Shown here one piece after another: positions 8,162 through 15,430 of a DNA stretch of 64,000 nucleotides. Under the pieces are notes generated by a model. That model was not told the DNA's origin and ran no database searches. It saw only the letters and a list, made by a program, of their open reading frames with translations. How positions within the stretch are numbered: the stretch's first letter is position 1; each line of letters starts with the position of its first letter. The position numbers and the translations under genes are program-made. The stretch spans positions 4,278,001 through 4,342,000 of the forward strand of contig JBAGRP010000001.1 of assembly GCA_036924855.1 (NCBI GenBank). Direction: 5' to 3'. The DNA is from Nitrobacteraceae bacterium AZCC 2146. GTDB lineage: Bacteria; Pseudomonadota; Alphaproteobacteria; Rhizobiales; Xanthobacteraceae.

Positions 8162-9250
8162 TCAGCTCAATGCATAGTCGGTGAGGTTGATGCCCAGCGC
8201 CTTCTCGACGATGGGATAGACCGAAGGATCGGTGACGCTGGACGATAGCGGGATCACGTTCTTCGCGATCCGCAGTACCAACAGTTCGTCGCCTTCGCGC
8301 AGTTCGCCGACGCTGACCGGCACGCCGTCTCGGTTCAACGTGGTGATGACATCCGGGAAACCCGAGAGCCGCTGGCCGTCCGCGCCCTCCACCGCCATGT
8401 ATTCGTTCATGACATAGAGCGTCACGGCCTTGCTGCCGGTTCCGATGCTGACGGTGCCGACATCGAACGCTTCCCTGGTGTAGGTCACCGCCTTCTTCGT
8501 CACCTTGCCCTGGCCGATGATGCTGCCCTTGGTCTGCATGCAGATCGCGTCGATCACAGCACTCCCGCCCTTCGCCTCGGCGCCCAGAATGGCTTCGCCG
8601 AGATCGAGCGCGATCGAGATGCCGCCGAGCGCGGCGTTCTTCTTCACATAGGATGCCGGCAGGGGATTGCGGCACGAGGCGATGAAACCGCCGGCCATGT
8701 CGCCCGCCGTCCGCAGCACCGGCGAGATCTTGGCGGTGGCGCCGCGCACCACCAGTTCGATGTAGGAATTGTTGGCGCGATTGCCGCCGACCGCGGACTG
8801 GATCATCTGGTCAGGCGAATTGGCCATGCCGATCGAGCCCATGTCGCCGGTGGGGTGGGCGCGGATGTCGCCAACCGCATCGACCACCTTGCAGCCGAGA
8901 ATCGCCGACGGCAGCCAGCCGTTCAGCGTGCTGGACTTGCCGTTCTGTCCGATCATCAGGCCATAGATCGGTGCACCCAAGGCTTCCTGCACCAATTGCA
9001 CCGACTTGACGTAATCGACGCCGCGCATTTCCCAGTCGGTGGTGCCGGCCGGCGCACCGATCGCCGCCGCGGTGGCGATCCAGGCGTCATCGGGGACTTC
9101 ATCCATCGAGACCAGCTCGGGCTTGCCGGCATTGACCGCGGCGGTGCCGAGCATGCGGCCGTGATCGGCCCAGCCGCCACCGCCCGCGGCGAAAACCGAG
9201 CCGCCCTTGACCGCGGCTTCAACATCTTTAGCACCCAGAATGCGTCGCAT
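8162..9250 (-). CDS. DUF917 family protein (S-methyl thiohydantoin desulfurase-like)
   Basis: 362 residues of the DUF917 family: N-terminal RRILGAKDVEAAVKGGSVFAAGGGG, then DEVPDDAWIATAAAIGAPAGTTDWE, and the later CMQTKGSIIGQGKVTKKAVTYTREAFD. As I recall, this family has been renamed after S-methyl thiohydantoin desulfurase, which removes methanethiol from the product of S-methyl thiourocanate hydratase to leave hydantoin-5-propionate. That name is from memory and was not checked. The ATG at 9250 follows AGGAGAATCCG. Gaps of 10 and 12 bases to its neighbours show tight operon structure between a urocanase paralogue and a hydantoinase, which fits that step. Other DUF917 members are annotated hydantoinase/oxoprolinase-like, so the exact reaction is uncertain. 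Confidence 0.8.
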   Translation of the reverse strand: MRRILGAKDVEAAVKGGSVFAAGGGGWADHGRMLGTAAVNAGKPELVSMDEVPDDAWIATAAAIGAPAGTTDWEMRGVDYVKSVQLVQEALGAPIYGLMIGQNGKSSTLNGWLPSAILGCKVVDAVGDIRAHPTGDMGSIGMANSPDQMIQSAVGGNRANNSYIELVVRGATAKISPVLRTAGDMAGGFIASCRNPLPASYVKKNAALGGISIALDLGEAILGAEAKGGSAVIDAICMQTKGSIIGQGKVTKKAVTYTREAFDVGTVSIGTGSKAVTLYVMNEYMAVEGADGQRLSGFPDVITTLNRDGVPVSVGELREGDELLVLRIAKNVIPLSSSVTDPSVYPIVEKALGINLTDYALS

Positions 9251-9262
9251 CGGATTCTCCTG

Positions 9263-10633
9263 TTAATGAGGTGCGGACAACACCGGCGGCCGCACGAAAC
9301 GGCCGTTGCCGGCTTCGGCTGTGACGTTGGTGCCGTCATAGATGGCCTTGCCGCGCAGATAGGTGGCGACCGGGCGATACGGCAGCTCGATGCCGGCATA
9401 GGGGCTCCAGGTCACGAAGTTATGGCCTGAAGCGGCCGGATCGTAGCGATGCGGCGCATGCGCCATGACCACCAGATCGGCGTCGCGGCCGGGCTCGATG
9501 GCGCCCTTGCGGTGGCCGATGCGAAACAGCCGCGCCGGATTGGCGGAGAGCAACCGCGCGGCGTGGCTGATGTCGAGATGGCGTTCGGTGAGGCCCTTCA
9601 CCAGCAAAGCGTACAGAACTTCCAGTCCCGGCACGCCGGAAGAGTTCTTCAACATGTCCGGATCGTTCTTGCGGTTCTCCGACCAGGAGACGTGATCGGT
9701 GGAGACCACGGTGACATGGCCGGCGGCGAGATGCCGCCACAGCGCCTCAACCTCATGACGCGGCCGGATCGGCGGGTTGATCTTCGCCTTGCCGACCAGC
9801 CGCGAGACGTCGTTCTCCTCGTCGAGGATGAGATAATGGATGCAGGCCTCCACCGTGGCGTCAAAGCCCTGGCGGCGATAGGATTCGCAGAGCTCGTAGC
9901 CGCGACCCACCGAGCAATGCACCACATGCGCAGAGCAGCCGGCCTGGGCACCGATCTCATAGACCTCGGCCATCGCCAGGGTCTCGGTCACCGGGGGCCG
10001 CGACAGGCCGTGGGCGCGATAGTCTGATATCCCCGAGGCTTCCACCGCCGCGATGGCGGCGCGCACCATCTCGTCATTCTCGTTGTGCACGCCGGCGGCG
10101 AGGCCATGCCTGCCGATCTCGGTGAAGCATTCATACAGCACCTGCGGCGCGATCCGCGGAAAACGCTTTGGATCGGTGTTGAAGGTGGAGAACTTGAACG
10201 CGGCGACGCCGGCTTCGACCATATCGGCGATGTGCTTGGCGCCATCTTCCGGCGCGATGGTGCCGTACAGGGCAAAGTCGACCCGCGCCTGCGCGCCAGC
10301 TTCTTCGATCTTCTGCCGGACGCGGTCGCCGGTGCAGACCAGGAAGCCGGCGTCATAGGGCATGTCGACGATGGTGGTGACGCCGCCGGCTGCCGCCGCC
10401 CGGGTCGACCAGATGAAGTCCTCCTGGTTCAGCTGCGATTTCGAATGCACCTGGGCGTCAATCGCGCCGGGCAACACGTAAGAACTGCCGAAGTCCTGGC
10501 GCTCCGCCGCCTGCGGCGCCGGGCCGTTGCCGACGCGTTCGACGATGCCGCTGCGAACAGCGACATAGCCGTCGTCGAGGACGCGGTCGGTGAGCACCAC
10601 GCGGCCGGTGACGACAAGATCAAAATCACTCAT
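9263..10633 (-). CDS. hydantoinase/dihydropyrimidinase-type amidohydrolase
   Basis: 456 residues of the cyclic amidohydrolase family (dihydropyrimidinase, hydantoinase, allantoinase, dihydroorotase). Metal-site candidates are DAQVH (59-63), Lys147 in AAFKFST (carbamylated lysine), His183 in GVHNEND, His239 in AHVVHCS and Asp313 in STDHVSW. The first His of the usual DxHxH is Gln61. The family opens cyclic ureides; in this operon hydantoin-5-propionate to N-carbamoyl-glutamate is a sensible inferred reaction. ATG at 10633 overlaps the stop of a five-codon mini-ORF (ATGA), and the leader carries a 14-base tandem duplication. LivF ends 46 bases upstream. Substrate confidence is much lower than family confidence. 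Confidence 0.85.
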   Translation of the reverse strand: MSDFDLVVTGRVVLTDRVLDDGYVAVRSGIVERVGNGPAPQAAERQDFGSSYVLPGAIDAQVHSKSQLNQEDFIWSTRAAAAGGVTTIVDMPYDAGFLVCTGDRVRQKIEEAGAQARVDFALYGTIAPEDGAKHIADMVEAGVAAFKFSTFNTDPKRFPRIAPQVLYECFTEIGRHGLAAGVHNENDEMVRAAIAAVEASGISDYRAHGLSRPPVTETLAMAEVYEIGAQAGCSAHVVHCSVGRGYELCESYRRQGFDATVEACIHYLILDEENDVSRLVGKAKINPPIRPRHEVEALWRHLAAGHVTVVSTDHVSWSENRKNDPDMLKNSSGVPGLEVLYALLVKGLTERHLDISHAARLLSANPARLFRIGHRKGAIEPGRDADLVVMAHAPHRYDPAASGHNFVTWSPYAGIELPYRPVATYLRGKAIYDGTNVTAEAGNGRFVRPPVLSAPH

Positions 10634-10661
10634 ATCAGGTTACTCATGGCAAGTTACTCAT
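10630..10661 (-). promoter_or_regulatory. duplicated mini-ORF leader before the amidohydrolase gene
   Basis: GTTACTCATGGCA occurs twice on the plus strand (10639-10651 and 10653-10665). On the coding strand this gives two five-codon ORFs, MSNLP and MSNLI, at 10661-10644 and 10647-10630. The second stop overlaps the amidohydrolase start codon as ATGA. The main start, MSDFD, also begins ATGAGT. The arrangement could allow translational coupling, or may be a chance tandem duplication with no function. Confidence 0.4.
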
Positions 10662-10679
10662 GGCAGATCCAATTCAGTG

Positions 10680-11378
10680 TTAATTCACGAAGACGTCGAA
10701 CAGTTGTTCGTTGTTGATGGCGTCCGCCGAGACGCCGGAGAATGCCAGCACGCCGGATGTCATGACGCAGACATGGTCGGTGAAGTTCAGCGCGCGGGCG
10801 GTGTTCTGCTCGACGAGGAGGATGGTGACGCCATCGGCCTTGAGGGCAGCAAGTGCATCGAAGCAGAGATCGACCATCTTGGGCATCAGGCCGAGCGAGA
10901 GTTCGTCGATGAGAAGAAGGCGCGGCTCGGCCATCAGCGCGCGGCCCATCGCCAGCATTTGCTGCTCACCGCCGGACAGCGATCCCGAAATCTGCTTGCG
11001 GCGTTCTGCGAGGCGTGGAAACAGGTCGTAGACGCGCGCGCGATTCTTGCGGTCATTGGCGATGGCATGGCGATAGCCGCCCACCGTGAGGTTTTCCTCA
11101 ACGCTCATGTCGGAGAACAGCCGGCGGCCTTCCGGCACCACGGCCACGCCGAGTTCGACGCGCTTCACCGGCGGCACATGGGTGATATCCTGACCGTCGA
11201 GCAGGATGCGGCCGCCATGGATGGTGGTGTGGCCCATGATCGCCATGATGGTCGAGGTCTTGCCGGCGCCGTTGGGACCGAGAAGCGCCAGCGACTGGTG
11301 CGCGGCGAGATGCAGCGAAACGTCCTGCACGGCGCGCACCGAGCCGTAGCCGCAGCTGAGATTTTCAAGCCGCAACAT
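10680..11378 (-). CDS. livF: Liv-type ABC transporter ATPase
   Basis: 232 residues, the LivF-type nucleotide-binding subunit of a branched-chain amino acid-family (HAAT) importer. Walker A is GPNGAGKTST, the signature is LSGGEQQMLAMGRAL, and Walker B is LLLIDELSLGLMP. The family's VPEGRRLFSDMSVEENL block is present. It overlaps livG by 14 bases, so the two are translationally coupled. It works at the inner face of the cytoplasmic membrane with LivG, LivH and LivM. The transported compound need not be an amino acid: HAAT importers carry urea, amides and aromatic acids as well. The downstream catabolic genes suggest it imports their substrate. Confidence 0.9.
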   Translation of the reverse strand: MLRLENLSCGYGSVRAVQDVSLHLAAHQSLALLGPNGAGKTSTIMAIMGHTTIHGGRILLDGQDITHVPPVKRVELGVAVVPEGRRLFSDMSVEENLTVGGYRHAIANDRKNRARVYDLFPRLAERRKQISGSLSGGEQQMLAMGRALMAEPRLLLIDELSLGLMPKMVDLCFDALAALKADGVTILLVEQNTARALNFTDHVCVMTSGVLAFSGVSADAINNEQLFDVFVN

Positions 11379-12129
11379 GATCGTCGGCCTTTCCGATATA
11401 GGCTTCGCGCACCGCCTTGTTGGCCATTACGGTCGTCGGATCGCCATCGGCGATGATGCGGCCGCCGTCGAGCACCAGCAGCCGCTGGCAGACCCGCAGC
11501 ACCTCGCGCAGATTGTGCTCGATCAGCACCGTGGTGACACCGCCAGCATTGAGCGCGGCGATGGTGTCGACCTGCTGCTCGGCCTCGCGGTGGTTGAGGC
11601 CGGCCAGCGGCTCGTCGAGGATGATGAGGTCCGGCTCGACCGCGAGCGCACGCGCCACTTCGAGGCGCTTGAGCATGCCGAGCGGCAACGCGTTGACATC
11701 GCTCTGTTCAAGGCCGCCAAGGCCAACGCGCGCGAGGATCGCGCGGGCGCGCTCGTTCTCGGTCTTGCGCGCCTTGTGAAACAGCGCGGTGAGCGGATTC
11801 GAGGTGAAGCGATGCCCGGCCGCCAGCGCGGCGTTGTCGAGCACCGTCATCGAGCGGAACGGTCGCACGATCTGGTGGGTGACGGCGAGACCTTTGCGTA
11901 CGCGCGCAGCGGTCGGCAGCGATGTCACATCTCTGCCGCCGAGCAGGATTTTTCCGCTATCCGGCGCCAGCACGCCGGCGACGATCTTCAGCAGGGTCGT
12001 CTTGCCGGCGCCGTTCGGACCGATCAGCCCGACCAACTCGCTTTTCTTCACGCTGAACGACACATCGGTCAGCGCCTGGACGCCGCCGAAGGCGATCGCG
12101 ATGTTCTGAACTTGCAGCGTCTCGGTCAT
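11365..12129 (-). CDS. livG: Liv-type ABC transporter ATPase
   Basis: 254 residues, LivG-type ATPase. Walker A is GPNGAGKTTLL; the signature region reads LPLGMLKRLEVARAL, the degenerate form usual for this subfamily; Walker B is LIILDEPLAGL. The start ATG at 12129 overlaps the livM stop by four bases, and the 3' end overlaps livF by 14. It forms the second ATPase of the heterodimer for the importer of this operon. Nothing unusual in length or motifs. Confidence 0.9.
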   Translation of the reverse strand: MTETLQVQNIAIAFGGVQALTDVSFSVKKSELVGLIGPNGAGKTTLLKIVAGVLAPDSGKILLGGRDVTSLPTAARVRKGLAVTHQIVRPFRSMTVLDNAALAAGHRFTSNPLTALFHKARKTENERARAILARVGLGGLEQSDVNALPLGMLKRLEVARALAVEPDLIILDEPLAGLNHREAEQQVDTIAALNAGGVTTVLIEHNLREVLRVCQRLLVLDGGRIIADGDPTTVMANKAVREAYIGKADDHVAA

Positions 12130-12974
12130 GCCCGTCGCAGCCTCCGCGTGGCTGACGTGACGATGCCGGCGAGACCGCCCGGCGCAAAGCGCATCACCAG
12201 CACCAGCAGCCCGCCGAAGATCAGCAGGCGATACTCGTTGATGAAGCGGAACGCCTCCGGCAGCAAAGTGAGAATGACGGTGCCGACCACCACGCCCCAG
12301 GTCGATCCGGTGCCGCCGATCACCACCATGGCCATCAAGGTCACCGACAGGATGAAGCCGAAGGAATCCGGCACGATGAACTGGGTGAAATAAGTGTAGA
12401 GCCCGCCGGCGAGGCCGGCGATGGCGGTGCCGATCGCAAACGCCACCAGCTTGTAGGTCGAGGCCGGGATCGCCAGCGTGCGCGCCGCCTGCTCGTCGTC
12501 GGCCACGGCGCGGAAGGCAAAGCCCATCCAGCTACGCTTGAGATAAAGACTGAAGGCGATGGTGGCGAGCGCGAACAGCAGGATCATGACGGCGTTGCCG
12601 TCGGGACCGAGGCCGCTCGCCGGAATCTTGCTGATGCCCATCTCGGCGCCGAGCCAGGACTGCTTGCGGACGAAGCCGACGAGGAGAAAGCCGACGCCGA
12701 TAGTGGTGACCGCGAGAAAATCCTCGCGCAACCGCACCGAGGCAAAGCCGACGATCAGGCCGAGCAGGCCCGCGACAAGCAAGCCGGCGAGCAAAGCCAC
12801 CGGAACCGGCATGCCGGCGACAGCGCAGAGCGCCGCTGCATAGGCGCCGGCGCCGAAGAACGCGCCGTGGCCGAGGCTGACCTGGCCGCAGAAGCCGGTG
12901 ATCAGGTTGAGGCTGACGGCGAGCATGATGTTGATGCCGACGATGGACAACAGGCTGTAGGCGTAAAGGCTCAT
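12126..12974 (-). CDS. livM: Liv-type ABC transporter permease
   Basis: 282 residues, almost wholly hydrophobic, with about eight to nine predicted membrane segments and the LivM motifs NLITGFCGQVSLGHGAFFGAGAY and GGTGSTWGVVVG. It pairs with LivH to form the membrane channel. ATG at 12974 overlaps the livH stop by four bases, and its own stop overlaps livG. The order livK-H-M-G-F is the usual one. Confidence 0.9.
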   Translation of the reverse strand: MSLYAYSLLSIVGINIMLAVSLNLITGFCGQVSLGHGAFFGAGAYAAALCAVAGMPVPVALLAGLLVAGLLGLIVGFASVRLREDFLAVTTIGVGFLLVGFVRKQSWLGAEMGISKIPASGLGPDGNAVMILLFALATIAFSLYLKRSWMGFAFRAVADDEQAARTLAIPASTYKLVAFAIGTAIAGLAGGLYTYFTQFIVPDSFGFILSVTLMAMVVIGGTGSTWGVVVGTVILTLLPEAFRFINEYRLLIFGGLLVLVMRFAPGGLAGIVTSATRRLRRA

Positions 12975-13840
12975 GCGGTTTTCGCTCCCGCAAAACCCTG
13001 CGGCCGGATCATCAGCACGACGATCAGGAACAGGAAGGCCAGAGCGTCGCGATCAAGCCAAGCACCGACCGCGATAGTGCCGAAGGATTCGATCAGGCCC
13101 AGCGCAAAACTCGCCATCAGCGTGCCGCGGATGCTGCCGAGGCCACCGAGCACGATAATCGCCAGCGCCTTGTAGCTGACCACAAAACCCATCGACGGTT
13201 CGACGAAATTGTTCAAGAGCGCGATCAGCGCGCCGGCAAGCCCGGCCAGCGCCGAGCCGATGAAGAAATTCATGTAGCGCACCTGGATGGCATCGACGCC
13301 GAAACTGGTGGCAATCGTCGGATTCGAGACCGTGGCGCGCCAGGCGACGCCCATCCGTGTCTTCGTGGTGAACAGGCCGAGCGCGACCAGACAGACGGTG
13401 GAAACCACCAGCATGGCGATCTGCACGGCGTTGATGGTGAGGCCGAAGATATCGAAGATTTGCGTCGGATAGGGATTGCGGCGGAAGGTCAGGCCCTGCT
13501 CGCCGAACACGATGCGGAACGCGTCTTCCATAAACACCAGCAGGCCCATCGACGCGATCATCGCCACATAGGGCGGATACACCAGCAGCGGCTGGTACAG
13601 CAGCCGATAGATCGCGCCGCCGAGCAAGGCCGAGGCGATCATCGCCAGCACGATGCCGAGCGCAATGCTGCCGGTGGCGTTGGCGACGATGACGGTGATG
13701 AAGGCGCCGAACGCATAGACCGCCGCATGAGCGATGTGCAGGATCCGCAGCAGGCCATAGACCAGCGTCAGGCCGACGGCCATCAGCGCATACATGCTGC
13801 CGAAGATCAGGCCGTTCAGCGTGAGATCGAGATAATACAC
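12971..13840 (-). CDS. livH: Liv-type ABC transporter permease
   Basis: 289 residues, a hydrophobic permease of the LivH type: LNGLIFGSMYALMAVGLTLVYG near the N terminus and ALAIIVLGGLGSIRGTLMASF near the C terminus. Translation starts with GTG at 13840. The gap of 195 bases to the substrate-binding gene upstream holds a dispersed repeat rather than a recognisable promoter, so either read-through or differential expression across the repeat is possible. Confidence 0.9.
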   Translation of the reverse strand: MYYLDLTLNGLIFGSMYALMAVGLTLVYGLLRILHIAHAAVYAFGAFITVIVANATGSIALGIVLAMIASALLGGAIYRLLYQPLLVYPPYVAMIASMGLLVFMEDAFRIVFGEQGLTFRRNPYPTQIFDIFGLTINAVQIAMLVVSTVCLVALGLFTTKTRMGVAWRATVSNPTIATSFGVDAIQVRYMNFFIGSALAGLAGALIALLNNFVEPSMGFVVSYKALAIIVLGGLGSIRGTLMASFALGLIESFGTIAVGAWLDRDALAFLFLIVVLMIRPQGFAGAKTA

Positions 13841-13893
13841 GAGGCCTCGAATACGGACATGGAGCGCAGGATCGGGGGCTTCAACAAGGGCTT

Positions 13894-14026
13894 GTCATTC
13901 CCCGACACGCCAGTTGGCGTGTCTGAGGATGCGCCCTCTTGGCGCAGGCCCGGAATCCATATCCCCCGCGGTGGTTATGGATTCCGGGCTCGCTCGCAGC
14001 TTGCGCTGCTCGCGCCCCGGAATGAC
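13894..14026. repeat. dispersed palindromic repeat, family 2 (copy A)
   Basis: About 133 bases starting GTCATTCC and ending GGAATGAC, with internal arms CCCGGAATCCATA and TATGGATTCCGGG and a GCTCGCTCGCAGC...GCTGCTCGCGCC section. A clearly related element lies at 35168-35296. It sits inside the operon between the substrate-binding gene and livH and can fold into a long hairpin, so it may attenuate or stabilise the transcript. Confidence 0.75.
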
Positions 14027-14035
14027 TGTTGGTTC

Positions 14036-15214
14036 TTACTCGGTCGGCGGAGCCAGCAACTTCAGATCGTCGATCCAGGCGAAGTGCACGAACTTGCCGT
14101 CCTTCACCACATTGACGTTCATCGGCATGTTGATCTCGCGCAGGCTGTTGAAGCTGACGAGGTCACCGGCGAGGTGCGAAAAGTTCTTGGTGGCGGCCAG
14201 CGCGTCCCGCACCTTGGCGGGATCGGTGCTGCCGGCGCGCTTGATCGCATCGGCCATCAGCATGACGGCGGAGTAGCTGGTGGCGCCGACGTTCTCACCG
14301 GGGTAGCCGGCCTTCTTCTGGAAGTCGGCGAGATAGGTCTTGAGTTCGGCATTGTCGCGGTCGCGATTGAGGCCGCCGACGATGTAGACGCCTTCGACCG
14401 CAGAGCCCGCGATATCGATCAGCTTCTGCGCGTCGAAGGCCTGCGAACCGATGATCGGCACGGTGATGCCGGCGGCGCGCAGCTGCGTCGCCAGCGGACC
14501 GGCGGTGAAGAAATAGCCGGTGATGTAGATCGCCTTCGGATTGTCGCGCTTGACGCTGGCGACGATCGAGCCGAACTGGCGATCGCGCAGCGGATAGCTG
14601 TATTCGCCGAGAACCTTGATGCCGAACTGGCCGGTCGCGGCCTTGAAACCTTCCAGCGTCGCCTGGCCGTAGTCATTGTCCATGGAGATGACGGAAATCT
14701 CCTTGAGGCCGAGATTGTCACCGATGAACTTTGCGGCGGCACGGCCCTGCGGCTGGCCGAGATGCACGGTGCGGAAATCGTAGTCGCCGGCACGGGTGAT
14801 GTCGGGATGCACGCCGTAAGCCGAAATGAACGGCACCTTGGCGGTCTGGAAGATCGGCGCCGCGGCGCGGCCGGAGGCCGAGTAGCTGCCGGACACCGCG
14901 AACTTCACACCGTCCTGGCCGACGAGCTTGTTGGCGGTGAACACCGCCTCGTCGGTCTTGGCCTGGTCGTCATAGGTGACGAGTTCGACCTTCTGTCCGA
15001 GCACACCACCGGCAGCGTTGATGCGCTCGACAGCGAGTTCGGAGGCCACCTTGGCGGAGACGCCGTCGGTGGCGGCCGCACCGGTCAGCGGCGCCTGGAA
15101 GCCGATCTTGATCTGCGCTGAAGCAGGGATCGCCGCGAAAGCGGCGATCGTCAGTGTCGTCGCGCCCATCAGCAAGGATGCTGAACGGGACAACCAGGTG
15201 GAGCGGTGTGTCAT
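14036..15214 (-). CDS. Liv-type ABC transporter substrate-binding protein
   Basis: 392 residues with a Sec signal peptide (hydrophobic core LLMGATTLTIAAFAA, cut probably after ASA near 33) and the type I periplasmic binding fold of the Leu/Ile/Val-binding family: IKIGFQAPLTGAAATDGVSAKVASE, VTYDDQAKTDEA, VKFAVSGSYSASG and EISVISMDNDYGQ. ATG at 15214 is chosen because the signal peptide begins there; longer reading only adds basic junk. It is the first gene of the eight-gene operon and is divergent from the double LysR regulator. Its ligand is likely the substrate of the catabolic enzymes downstream. Confidence 0.88.
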   Translation of the reverse strand: MTHRSTWLSRSASLLMGATTLTIAAFAAIPASAQIKIGFQAPLTGAAATDGVSAKVASELAVERINAAGGVLGQKVELVTYDDQAKTDEAVFTANKLVGQDGVKFAVSGSYSASGRAAAPIFQTAKVPFISAYGVHPDITRAGDYDFRTVHLGQPQGRAAAKFIGDNLGLKEISVISMDNDYGQATLEGFKAATGQFGIKVLGEYSYPLRDRQFGSIVASVKRDNPKAIYITGYFFTAGPLATQLRAAGITVPIIGSQAFDAQKLIDIAGSAVEGVYIVGGLNRDRDNAELKTYLADFQKKAGYPGENVGATSYSAVMLMADAIKRAGSTDPAKVRDALAATKNFSHLAGDLVSFNSLREINMPMNVNVVKDGKFVHFAWIDDLKLLAPPTE

Positions 15215-15430
15215 CGGTTTTGCCCTGTCTTGAGCCAGGCAGGAGGAAGCTCTCCGCCGGCGCAGCCAAAAGTTGACGTGCATGGTGACGTGTCGGCGCC
15301 GGTCTGCGGCATGCGCAATCCGGAACATGGTCGAAAGTGTGAAACCCGGCGGCTCTGCCGGATAATACATTTCGCAAATGACGGACATCAGATTGGGCTA
15401 TACCATGGCGTGAAATGGATGGGGCGCGGC
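15215..15430. promoter_or_regulatory. divergent promoter/operator region between transporter operon and double LysR
   Basis: This 216-base stretch must hold promoters for both directions. Two dyads are visible: CCGGC-N6-GCCGG at 15346-15361 and CATTT-CGC-AAATG at 15368-15380. The second is AT-rich at its arms and of the interrupted-palindrome type that LysR-family dimers bind. I cannot define -35/-10 boxes with confidence. The regulator most likely autoregulates and activates the operon from here. Confidence 0.55.

Noticed and set aside
6505..8184. 559-residue plus-strand open frame opposite the urocanase-like gene
   Set aside because: A shadow of the minus-strand coding sequence, which carries all conserved motifs.
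13460..15121. 553-residue plus-strand open frame opposite livH and the substrate-binding gene
   Set aside because: It is antisense to well-supported genes, its composition is rich in Arg/His/Asp typical of high-GC shadow frames, and it has no family features.
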